64,000 nucleotides of DNA from Silene conica. Taxonomy: Eukaryota; Streptophyta; Magnoliopsida; Caryophyllales; Caryophyllaceae. Below the pieces are notes generated by a model. That model saw nothing but the letters and a program-made list of their open reading frames with translations, had not been told where the DNA came from and did no database searches. Each line of letters starts with the position of its first letter. Position 1 is the stretch's first letter. The stretch covers positions 7,569,001 through 7,633,000 of the forward strand of contig CM055318.2 in NCBI GenBank assembly GCA_029255685.2, in the 5' to 3' direction. Positions 44,868 to 54,649 of this stretch are shown piece after piece. The translations under genes and the position numbers were made by a program.

Positions 44868-47799
44868 TCATGTAAAAGAATTGATGCGATTAATGTAGGA
44901 AGTTTGCTGTTTATTAATAAACTCTAGAATGCTTGAAGGGTGACCATCCATCACTACTTTTCCGTCTTCCATATACACAGCACCATCTGCATATTCAAGT
45001 TCCTCCAGTCGATGTGTAACCCATAATGCTGTCACTTCTCCAGAGCTCGTCAATGTGTTTTTCACTGCTTTTATCACGCCAACCTGTCATTTCTTGTAGG
45101 TGTTAGCATCAAATTCACAACGTTTTGCTTTACTGGAAGGTGAAAGATCGTAAATTTCGTGCAGACTGGATACATACTCTACTCTGTAAATACATATCTA
45201 AAGCACACAGCCAGAAAAATGCCGAACAAGATACCAAAGTGACATACTTCTGATCGGATCAGATCAGATATGTTCCTAGTTGTGATATTGTCGGGGAAAT
45301 TTAAGATATGTGACAGTCAATTTCAAGTCATTTAGGTCAGGGACTTACACAAGTTGGTTCAGCTTGTGCTGATTCTAGTCATTTATCTATTCATTAAGGT
45401 TTTTGTCAACTTTTAAAGTGATGGTAATAGACTTGTGTACTATTACTCCGACTCTTCTAATTTCCTCGCGTACCTATGTCCCACACTCGACACTCGGATA
45501 TGGGTATGGCACTTGACACCTCATTTAGACCAAAATTTTTTTTTTAAAAAAAATAGCCGAGTCACAGGTGTTGGATACTTCTAAACGAGTCTGAGAAACA
45601 TAGCTTGTGTATGATTTCGGATTATCTGGGATCCCGTTTGAGTCTCATTGGGTCTCAGCTGGTCAGTTTTCGCATGCCTAGTTCAGGTTTTATTATTTTT
45701 ATATACTTCAAGTTGGGTAGACACACGATAAACAAGACACGTAAGTCAAAATGACATTGGATGCACACCATTGAGCTTAAAAAAACCAGGGCTTTAGCTT
45801 TAGCTTTCAGGGCTTGTGCCATGATTAGCCGGTTAAGGTTGTACTACATATATTTTAGAGCACTAAAGCTTATATGTATGACAGTCATACATGTGAGACC
45901 AACTCATGTACACATCAGCCGAAGATTACTTAATTATTTGGGATGGTTAACCGAGTGAGACCATGTCATACAATCTATTTGTTTTTATACTTCTCATGTG
46001 TCTTCTTGCAAAATAAACCTCATCATAGTTTCTTAGCTTTCTTACTGCAAAAGTAAAGTACCTGATCACTCTCGTCCAGAAATGTAGTAAGCTCGTCCAG
46101 CAACAGGACTTTGCAAGCTTCAGCTAATGCTCCTGCAATGGCTACTCTCTGTTTCTGACCACCACTGAGAGTCTGAACTGCTCTCTATTCATCAACCATT
46201 TGACTCGTTAGATCCAAATCTTTGATCATATGTACTTTAGCAGCATTATCTTATACCAGAGATGTACCTGTGAGTAATCGGACATTCCCACAGCATCCAA
46301 AGCTTTTGCAACTCTAGTTTGAACTTCGTCATAAGTCAGCTCAAATTTACCCAGACCAAATGCAACATCAGCCTCAACGGTCGGCATCACTACCTATCAC
46401 ATTCAAACAACAGCGAGTCTATTCTGAAACGGTGCCGCATGTAAGACTAACCCCAATACTTATGCACCTCTCAATTAATTATCTGGTAAACTAATTAATA
46501 TCACATATGTAACCATATCATATGAATTTTTGTGCTCAATGCTAGTTAAGTATATTCGATATAGGCATTGGAAATCCAGTATGCTACCTACCCTGTCTTC
46601 TAATTTCCTGGTTTACAGCCCAGCAGCTACCTTTTCAAAGGTTTAGGATCTTACCTGAGAGATTCTTATTAATAAACCATAGTCATTTTCATCCTCACCA
46701 ACAAGAAACACAGCATGCGTGGGTTGTGAGGATTACGATCTATGGTTCCTGGTTTGGATCATTAATACACTTTCGTATCCTACTACTTTATGGATGAATG
46801 ACTAATACGTAGTAACATCAGTTAATGGCTTAACAGCGAATTAACTGATCAATGATCACATCAGCATCAAAGACTCCCAACTCTATATCGAACAAAAACC
46901 CAACAAACTCAATGCACAGCCGAGTATGGACATAGGTGATATTCTGATATATGAGCAAGTCTCATGAACCCGAAACTGACCTGATGATCTGGGTTCTGGA
47001 AGACAAAGCTCTTCGGCTTCTGAACATAAACATTTCCCTCAGTTGGTTTCAGCAGGCCAGCTAAAATCTGTACCCATTAACGACACAAACCGTTAAGACT
47101 TTTCCCAATGACACAAGCCCTGAAAGCTAAAGCTGCGACAGAACCAAAAAAAAAGTAAAACAGTTTTATAAAGGATGGCTATGTTCCTTTGACGCTCCAC
47201 GGCACCAAGGATTCTTGTTTTGGAACAGACACTCATCAAATACGAAACTCTAAGTCGACACTGCTAATCATTCATGCTGACGAGCTTCAAACCCCGGTTT
47301 CGGAATAACTTCCCAATAACACTAATGATAGTATATACAAGCTTAACAAGCCAGAGAACAAAGCAAGATCAAATAAACAGGTTACGATACAAAGATAAAA
47401 GACCTTCAAAAGGGTAGATTTGCCACAACCATTAGGTCCAAGAAGCATCCACAATTGCCCGGTCGGTATAGAAATGGAGCAATTCTTAAGAATTGGCAAG
47501 CTTCCGCCATTTTTAGTGGGTATTGAAAAATTCAAGCTTTGGCCCCATATAGCATAATTGTTTACAGCACTCCCATCTCTACAAATCACAACAATTTGAA
47601 GATACCCATCACAAATCACAACAATTTGATACTTAAAATGAACAAAATCCTAGTAGCTCTAAGTTCAGAGTTGATGCATGCAACATGTTCGACGAAATGT
47701 GTAGCTGAAAAAGTAAAGAGAAGAAGACCTTGAAGAAGACATGGTACAGTTTAGAGGTGGAAGAACTGGGAGTGGGGCCCGCAAGGAGTGGAGATTCAT
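44868..47799 (-). CDS. ABCI10: ABC transporter I family member 10, chloroplast ATPase, six exons
   Basis: Exons are 47799-47729, 47578-47404, 47067-46981, 46393-46268, 46184-46062 and 45083-44868. All are GT-AG, 798 nt, 265 residues (Arabidopsis At4g33460 is of similar length). Motifs are Walker A GPNGCGKS (71-78), Q-loop FQNPDHQ (105-111), signature LSGGQ (159-163), Walker B LLLDE (to E184) and H-loop H218 in WVTHRLEE. It is a cobalt/nickel (CbiO/EcfA)-type ATPase. In Arabidopsis, ABCI10 works with ABCI11 and ABCI12 as an ECF-like module at the chloroplast envelope linked to metal balance. The first exon ([14 protein letters not shown]) is Ser/Arg-rich and suits a transit peptide. Exon 1 is the least certain; its donor (AG/GTCTTC) was chosen because it is the only one I found that keeps phase. 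Confidence 0.92.
45084..46061 (-). other. ABCI10 intron 5 (about 1 kb) with dispersed repeats
   Basis: A segment at about 45440-45600 (cacactcgacactcggatat and catttagaccaaaa) resembles one at 24770-24900 in GH28 intron 1, in inverted sense. Another at about 45880-45910 (acatgtgagaccaactcatg) resembles 19077-19100 in the glutaredoxin gene. No coding is seen. Confidence 0.5.
47581..47629 (-). repeat. 19-bp direct duplication next to ABCI10 exon 2 acceptor
   Basis: ACAAATCACAACAATTTGA occurs at 47581-47599 and 47611-47629 (30-bp period). In gene sense it lies immediately before the exon 2 acceptor, so the intron end and its T-rich tract have been doubled. Confidence 0.8.
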
Positions 47800-48036
47800 A
47801 TTTGCGTAACTTCGTCCCCAGCTTGAATTGGGATTGGCCTCTGTCACTCTCTTCCTTCGATGAAATTTTAGGTTGTCTCGTCTCTTCCACAATAAAACGA
47901 GATTTTATAATCATTTTTCAATTTAAATTGATCATTTTTTTTGTTTGAAGGTTAAAAAGGTTTAATTGTTCCATTGGTTTTTTTTTTTAAAGTACTTTAT
48001 ATTTATGTCACTTTGTATGCAAGTATCTATTTATTT

Positions 48037-48705
48037 TCGCAGTACGTTTTTTACTCATTGCAGTACATTTTCTCTGCTTCTTTCCTTACTTACCCCTGAA
48101 AAAAAAACTTGCAGTACAAACACGGTAGGTTAACAACCACCAAATTCCAAGTTTCCAACCACCGCCATCGTACACTCCCACCTCCTGATCACCACCCAAT
48201 TGCGACTGGCTGGCCGGCCTTCTCCTCCCCCTCTAGCAAACACCTCTTACCCATATTCATCGACAATTAATTGTGTAACTGCTAGCATTAAAACCAGGGA
48301 TCTACTTAACAATCCACCGTCATCACCTAAATTTTCCAATTGCTTGCGCACCATAAACATAATTACAGATCAAATCACCATTCTAATGCGCAAAAATGAT
48401 ATATATTGACCCAATATGTTATATATATCCAATTGCTTTACATATTAATCTGGGTTGTCTTAATCTTCGCTAATTTCTCAATCAGTTGCTTTTCTATATC
48501 TTTTTTTCTATTAAGTTAGTGATTTGGTGGAAATTTTCGTTTTGTTAAGTTTGATATAGGATTATAGGTTATACAGTAGGAGATTGAGAGGGAAACAATG
48601 TATGATGAAGAGAGGGAAACAATGTATGATGAAGAAGGGGTGTGTGAAATGAGAGGGGTATAATGGTCAATGATGTACTACGATGAGTAAATTGTGTACT
48701 GCAAA
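48037..48705. mobile_element. Non-coding element with about 35-bp inverted ends (0.67 kb)
   Basis: The left end GCAGTACGTTTTTTACTCAT, then TGCAGTACAT, pairs with the right end ATGTACTACGATGAGTAAAT, then TGTGTACTGC. No target duplication is clear. The interior holds a 22-bp tandem duplication (GAGAGGGAAACAATGTATGA, about 48588-48632). The family is unassigned. Confidence 0.6.
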
Positions 48706-48730
48706 AATCAATACCCTAATTTTTTTGCCC

Positions 48731-48860
48731 GAAAGTTCGTAAATTTATATTTATTGGTTAATCAGTACCAGTTAGCGTTTACCGGCAGAAAAAGTTTGTA
48801 AATTTATATTTTATTTGTTAATCAGTACCAATTAGCGTTTACTGGCAAAAAAAAGTTAAT
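48731..48860 (+). repeat. Two-copy tandem repeat, about 66 bp
   Basis: GTAAATTTATATTTATTGGT followed by TAATCAGTACCAGTTAGCGT and TTACCGGCA is repeated with few changes directly after itself. Confidence 0.8.
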
Positions 48861-50535
48861 TTGGGGTTTGTTTTGACGGAATAATGTGATTTATTTTACT
48901 CCCTTAATCCAAGATTTGTGTTTGTCCATTTTTTTCATTTATATACCTACTTATCTCAATTGTCTTTTAAAAGCACTATTTATGTCTTAAAAGAAACTAC
49001 AGTTTTCTCATAGAACAGAAAAAAATTCTCATTTATTTTAAAAAAAAACTATTTACATCGTAGTTTAGTTTATTTATTCGACAAAATAACACCTACTATA
49101 TTTAGCATTCTCGACATCAGCAAAGAAGAGGAAAAAGAACAAATGAGAGAACCGGAGTCATATGTGAGCTTGATGGCTTCGTCATCCCTTCCTCGCTCCT
49201 CTCAATCGTCCCGATCCTACCTACCTGTCTAGCCAGCGAAATCAAGAATGAGCGCCCTCGTTTAGCTTATCTGTGTATGCTTTCATTTCTGCTCTCATTA
49301 CAAATCATGTCTTAAGAAATTACTTCCTGGAACTTTTCTAAGTTTTAATTGAATTAGGATCATTTACCAAGTCTTGACCGACATGTCGAAGGGACAGATG
49401 CACAAGAAAACGAGAGCTGCTACTGGCATTACTATATATCTATACCCAATACATTAGATCTCTCGAGTCTCGATCAAGGGGGCAAACTGATAGAGCTGAA
49501 CATGGTAAAGCATACAAAACTGCTGAGTTCTCTTCAGCATTATGCGACAACCTTACCGGTTAGTAGGTTACCCCGTGACATATGAACTTTATTTGAATGA
49601 TTCAAATTCATAATAAAACTGAAGCAAACCCGAGTTCACTGACTCAACTTTATATCCATGGTAATACTATCATAGCTAATAGCGCGTCTTTTGCTAATTC
49701 AAATTGACGGGTGATGCAAAATTGGTTATTCGACTTTGCACAGGCATCATAGTCGGCAGCTCTGGTTCCATATCAAGGTCACGATCGATATCATGACTAG
49801 CTTCTTTTCGACTGCAAATGCTGGAATCATCCATTTCACAATGCTGAAAAAAAAACGTATACTCCCAAGTCCTAACCACAATCTCAATTTATTCTCAATA
49901 TCGGCTTCTATCTTATATCTGGGAAACCTAACATCGGTTATTCTACAATTACTCGTACAAAAATTAGCATTCATCGTACCCATTCATATAACACAAACCA
50001 GATGTACGATCTCCTCCCTTTGTGTTGATTAATTGCATCATCCAGCCAGACGTAAACTGCAAATTAACCAGACGAATAATTAGTACAAAATGAAGGGCAT
50101 TACAATCCTGAAACAAGATGCTGATGCTGCAATGAGTACACCAATAATCCAGATTCTACTTTCATATCGCGTGTATGTGTAATGATCCTAACAAATTATT
50201 TGAGATTTCCCATCCTTAATTCTTTTTGTTTTTTATCACTATAGGTGATACTTATTCCGTCACAAATTTGAGTCTTATCCGTCACAAATAAGTCTTATTG
50301 AATTGAATTATTTGTATATTATTGAATTGAATTAATTGTATATTATTGAATTATATTAATTGTATACCAAATATCCCTTATACCTGTACGGCTGTACCCT
50401 TATTCCTCATTCACGCACCCTTGTTTTCCCCCAAATTGGTAAACCCTACCTTTGTCGAAAAAAAATTGGCAAACCCTATGCTTTGTATACTAAAATTCAA
50501 TTGAGAACTCCTTTGTCGCACAAATAAATTTATTA

Positions 50536-51403
50536 AGTTCTATACAAGAAAAATTTACATGATATGTAAATACCCCTATGTACAATCTGCACAAATTACA
50601 CAACTTTGAGGCAAATAAGAAGTGAAGATTGGATACTTACGTTGAAGAGATTAGTAATCTTGAAGGATTCAGAATACAAAAAATTCAGATCATGGCTAAT
50701 AGGTATCACTGATTGCTTTTATGACTACAATTGGTAATCTTTGTTTTATATTTTGATGCTTTGATCTCACACAATTTATCATTTTGTCAGGAATTTGTCT
50801 ACCATTAAGGAGTTGAAAGTGAGCTCTCCGAATGAAGAAAATTCGGAGAAAGCATGGAATATAAAAGTTACGGTATTTCGATTATGTCATGTATATAATC
50901 CATATAATAAAAAAGAATTATTTCATGTTTCTATGGTTTCTATGGTTTTAGTATCACTTCTAATAATGGATATTAAAAACATTTCACATGATTAGAAAAA
51001 AGTGTAATACTCTCGTCGATCAAAACCATAGAAACATGAAATAGTTCTTTTTTAAATTATATGGATTATATACATAACGTAATCGAGATACCCTAACTTT
51101 TATTTTCCATGCTTTCTCCGAATTTTCTTCATTCGGAGAGCTCACTTTCAACCCCGTAGACAAATTCCCGACAAAATGATAAATTGTGTGAGATCAAAGC
51201 ATCAAAATAAAAAACAAAGATTACCAATTGTAGTCATAGAAGCAGCCATGATCTGAATTTTTTGTGTTCTGAATCCTTCAAGATTACTAATCTCTTCAAT
51301 GTAAGTATCCAATCTTCACTTCTTATTTGCCTCAAAGTTGTGTAATTTGTGCAGATTGTACATAGGGTATTTATATATCATGTAAATTGAGTTTGTATAG
51401 AAC
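50536..51403. repeat. Long inverted duplication of an RPA1-like gene fragment (hairpin, 70-bp loop)
   Basis: Arms 50536-50950 and 51021-51403 are reverse complements with roughly 90% identity and small indels, around a loop 50951-51020. The left arm reads STIKELKVSSPNEE ... WNIKVTVFRLCHVYNP ... KELFHVSMV, the start of the first OB fold of RPA1-like (DUF223-type) proteins. It is preceded by an intron-like end (ttttgtcag). The right arm is slightly different: it has lost the bases between 'tctac' and 'gagttg', and lacks the TTTCTATGG duplication of the left arm. A transcript through it would form a near-perfect 0.4-kb double-stranded RNA. RPA-like genes are often carried by Helitrons, but I see no Helitron ends here. 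Confidence 0.88.
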
Positions 51404-51529
51404 TCAAAGAGTAAAGTTTGTATTATACTTGGAGAATAACTTAATGGTTTGAGTTTGTATTAAACTGAATATGGAAACAAGAGTATGTGTAGGTTTAGAA
51501 TTGTTGAAAAAATATCTCTCTTTTGGTTA

Positions 51530-51660
51530 CAGTTTATTGCAGAAGCGGGATTCCCATGTCCGAGCAAAAGAAACCCCTCAGACCATTTTCTGCGCTGTAT
51601 CAATTGGGACTTTGATAAAGTTGCAGCTACACTAAAGGGATCATATAGAGCCAGAGTATG
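51530..51660 (+). pseudogene. ABCG half-transporter exon fragment
   Basis: After an acceptor-like ttacag (to 51529), the frame reads FIAEAGFPCPSKRNPSD, then HFLRCINWDFDKVAATLKGS. This is the conserved block after the H-loop of plant ABCG (ABCG11/15-like) transporters. No Walker motifs or membrane domain occur nearby, so it is an isolated fragment. It lies 130 bp from the RPA hairpin, suggesting that both arrived on one transposon or by filler repair. Confidence 0.75.
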
Positions 51661-52284
51661 GGAAAGTTTTAGATTTACTTTCCTCAAAGTATCAAGTTCG
51701 TCAGCTGTTAGTCTGTTACGACAAAATCAAAACCCTAATCACTTGAGAAATTGAGAACCACCTCTCCCTAAGCATTGTCACTCATCAATCACCATCTCAA
51801 TCTGCAGCTCAACCCCTTAAAGATTCGCCAGCCCGTTCTAGCATATTCATATCATGTTGTTTGCTTAAAATCTATACACGGAACACACTATCAAGTATCA
51901 AGAGCTCATTGTATCGTGGTACGGGATGGCAAGTATAGATATTGCTAATAATAGGTTCGTCAAAACCTTTGGAGTAATTCATCCACCATTACAAACAAAA
52001 GCTACACAACATCGCAACACCACACAAGCTTACACAATGCAACCAGAACAACACATATGACACAGTTTGAGATCATCAATCAGATGCAAACGGAAATAAG
52101 AAACGAGAAGGCAGACTTACATATCTGCCTGATACAGCATTGCCTTCCTCTTACATTCCAGCATCAGGGACCTGTTCTTGCCTGGTCGAACAAAGCCAAA
52201 AGAATACAAATAAGCTTGGAATTCGAATGTACAACCAAACTAAAATTCCATCCCAACCACGAGGCTAACACCTCTCCGACAACA
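51661..52284. other. 3' flank of the BTB gene
   Basis: No separate gene is seen. On minus, a strong donor-like AT/GTAAGT lies at about 52117, roughly 170 bp after the BTB stop codon. The BTB transcript may therefore have a 3' UTR intron. Confidence 0.4.
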
Positions 52285-53580
52285 TCATGAAAGCGTAATA
52301 GCCCCAGAGGACGTACAAGTCTCCCAAACCTCAAGACCCTCGACATCATCCCTAGCAACAAACAACCTATTCCCACCGCCTCCAATCATCCTTATCCTCT
52401 CCCTCTTCCTCTTCTCGTCCTCCTTATCCATAAAGTTCCTCCTATACCCTTCCATTCCTCTCCCACTCACCATCGACCACGCCTCCAACTCCCCGTCCCT
52501 CGCCACAAACACATGCTTATTCCAACAACACACCACCACACTCCCCCTCACCGCCCCCGCTCCCGCTCCCCTCAACCCCGGATTCACCTCCTCCAAATAA
52601 ACCCAAGGATCCTCATCCCCTCCTAACATCCTCAAATCCGCCACGCCGACATCCCCACTTCTGGACCCCACCTTCGCCATAATCCCTGATTCTTTATCAA
52701 CATCCACGTCAGCAATACCATCTCCCAATCTCCTCCCTCTCCCTTCCCCACTCGTCTCCCACACCGCCTTCCCCGATCTCACATCCCACATTCTCACATA
52801 CCCCGCATACCCAAACGCGCTGCACGTGACCGCGCTTCCGACTAGCAGTCCTAGATCATGGACGCACGTGAGCTTGGTCAGTGCAGCTGACTTAGAAGTG
52901 TTCCCCGATTGCCGACCGATCTCGGCTGAGACCTTGAGAGTGGTTTTGTCGATAACGAGGATGGTGTTTTCAGCGTGGCGGGTTTTGAAGCAGGCGAAAA
53001 GGGGGGTGTCGGAGGAAGGGGAAGAGGAAAGGGAGGTGACGTGGGAGGAGAGGGTGCGGAGGTCGGTGGGGTCAGACCAGAGGACGGTGGAAAGGTGGTT
53101 AGGGTGTTGATCGGAGGAGAAAAAGTGGAGGCCGGGAGGAGAGGAGGAGACGGCGGAGTCGACGGCTGAGACGGTGGAGGAGATAGCGGAGATGGAAGTG
53201 ATAAGGGGGAGGTGAGTGGGGATGGTGGAGAGATGGGTGAAGGTGGTTGAGTGGTAGTGAGAGATGAGGTTGTTGTGGCCGAGAAGGAGCGGTACGGTGG
53301 TGGAGGGAGGGGAGAAGGTGGAGATGATGGGGGAGAGGTGTGGAGTAAGGGTGGTTGTGATGGAGGAGTCGTAGGGGGTGAAGGGTGGTGGAGTAAGGTG
53401 GTTACGGGCGGTGGAGAGGAGGGTGGTGAAGTGGTGGGGATCGGCGTCGAGGAAGATGGAGGTGGTGGATGGGGTGGTGATGGAGACGGGGGTAAGGCGG
53501 AGAGTGGAGAGGGTTGTTTCAAGGTGTTTGCCGCCGACGTTGAGTTTAATGCGGTGGTCGGAGTGGAGATCGGAGTCCAT
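52285..53580 (-). CDS. BTB/POZ domain protein with WD40/YVTN-like repeats
   Basis: This is a single exon of 431 residues. A T1/KCTD-type BTB fold at about 9-100 opens HRIKLNVGGKHLETTLSTL and continues IFLDADPHHFTTLL. The central part is Ser/Thr/Pro-rich. The C-terminal half has blade-like segments (ILVIDKTTLKVSAEIG, YVRMWDVRSGKAVWET, GVADLRM, WVYLEE, LFVARDDVEGLEVWE). This is the layout of the Arabidopsis At5g41330/At2g24240 family, likely CUL3 substrate adaptors in the cytosol or nucleus. The gene is much more GC-rich than its surroundings, so several long frames overlap it on both strands; those are shadows. A LINE lies about 530 bp upstream. Confidence 0.92.
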   Translation of the reverse strand: MDSDLHSDHRIKLNVGGKHLETTLSTLRLTPVSITTPSTTSIFLDADPHHFTTLLSTARNHLTPPPFTPYDSSITTTLTPHLSPIISTFSPPSTTVPLLLGHNNLISHYHSTTFTHLSTIPTHLPLITSISAISSTVSAVDSAVSSSPPGLHFFSSDQHPNHLSTVLWSDPTDLRTLSSHVTSLSSSPSSDTPLFACFKTRHAENTILVIDKTTLKVSAEIGRQSGNTSKSAALTKLTCVHDLGLLVGSAVTCSAFGYAGYVRMWDVRSGKAVWETSGEGRGRRLGDGIADVDVDKESGIMAKVGSRSGDVGVADLRMLGGDEDPWVYLEEVNPGLRGAGAGAVRGSVVVCCWNKHVFVARDGELEAWSMVSGRGMEGYRRNFMDKEDEKRKRERIRMIGGGGNRLFVARDDVEGLEVWETCTSSGAITLS

Positions 53581-54109
53581 TACTTGAATTTTGGAGTGTT
53601 GAAATCAGTCTGACTATCCCACACCTGCTCAGTCCCGTCTTTCAGGACTTCCCAATGACTATTTTTGTTCTCAATCAAATTTATTGAGAGACTATTGTAC
53701 AAATTTAAGAAAAAGTGGTACTAAAAGTAATAAAATTGGTACAAATCATGATTAAAGATAAAATAAGTACATTTATTAGGTAAATAGGTACGAAACTATT
53801 ATGGTACGATCAATGACAAAAGAGTCACGAAATACAAATAAAATGGTACAAAAGAATTGTCTCTCAATAATTTATTGAAAGACCGTTTCTCTCAAGTTTT
53901 AGTGATTTTTGTTTAAGACATCAACTATGTGTAAGACACCAATTTGAAATTTAAGACCGGTTTATGTATGAAAGAATTTTATGGTATCAAATTATTGAAC
54001 GTGAATGATACGACTCGAATCTCGACACCTAAATTAAGAACGCAAACATAACTTATAACGCGAATTCACCTAAATCATTTAATCAACTCCAATATTTATT
54101 ATTGCAATT
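53581..54109 (-). promoter_or_regulatory. Upstream region of the BTB gene up to the LINE
   Basis: AT-rich, with a repeated phrase 'ggtacaaa..aaataagtac / ggtacgaaa' (53715-53850) and an inverted pair (ttattgagagactattgtac / acaaaagaattgtctctcaataa) at about 53683-53870 that may be a small MITE. The insertion leaves at most about 0.5 kb of original promoter. Confidence 0.45.
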
Positions 54110-54149
54110 TTTTTTTTTTTTTTTTTTTTTGCAAGGAAACCTGGGATAT

Positions 54150-54649
54150 TATATTAAATCAACCTCCGCCAAATTAATGACGGAGAGCGGAATTACATCG
54201 TCGAAAAACAGTTCCTCCTCCGTGCTCTGACACAAACGCGCAACGAAGTGAGCTACCGTGTTTCCCCCACGCTTCACATGAGTTACACTACTAGAATTAA
54301 AAGACAACAAATCACGACAAATATCTTCAATACATAAACCGAAGCTAGTTCTGAACCAATACTTATACCGGATAGCCTGGGCAACCATGCTCGCGTCCGT
54401 CTCAAACACCACCCTCTCGTACCCCATCCTTCGAGCCATGTCCATACCCAGCAACACAGCTTTAGCCTCCGCAATGTCGACAGCCCGCTCGCCCTACATC
54501 TTCTGCTCGCCACAAACACCACCTTCCCCTCCGAGTCGCGTCCCACTGCCCCCAAGCCAACCTCCTCCTCATTAAACACCGCAGCATCCGTATTAATCTT
54601 GATAACTCCTTCCTCCGGAGGTGCCCAATCACTAATTCCGACATGGTGA
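54150..54649 (-). pseudogene. RNase H remnant of LINE ORF2
   Basis: Reading in two further frames gives SDWAPPEEGVIKINTDAAV ... LGAVGRDSEGKVVFVA, then AEAKAVLLGMDMARRMGYER, VVFETDAS and HVKRGGNTVAHFVARL. This is a plant-type RNase H (RVT_3). It is out of frame with ORF2 at about 54650-54690 and again within about 54480-54520, so two frameshifts separate it into pieces. Confidence 0.8.

Larger units (their letters stand above)
47800..50535. other. Intergenic between ABCI10 and the RPA hairpin
   Basis: It contains the TIR element 48037-48705, a tandem pair at 48731-48860 and, at 49694-49835 on minus, a possible terminal exon. That exon has a T-rich acceptor (gtttttttttcag), then an open stretch HCEMDDSSICSRKEA ... 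ASPVNLN and a stop. I do not recognise it and could not chain it to an upstream exon. The rest shows nothing definite. Confidence 0.45.

Noticed and set aside
52826-53613. Long + and - strand frames rich in Gly/Val or Pro/Ser
   Set aside because: Shadows of the GC-rich BTB gene; low-complexity content and no family pattern.
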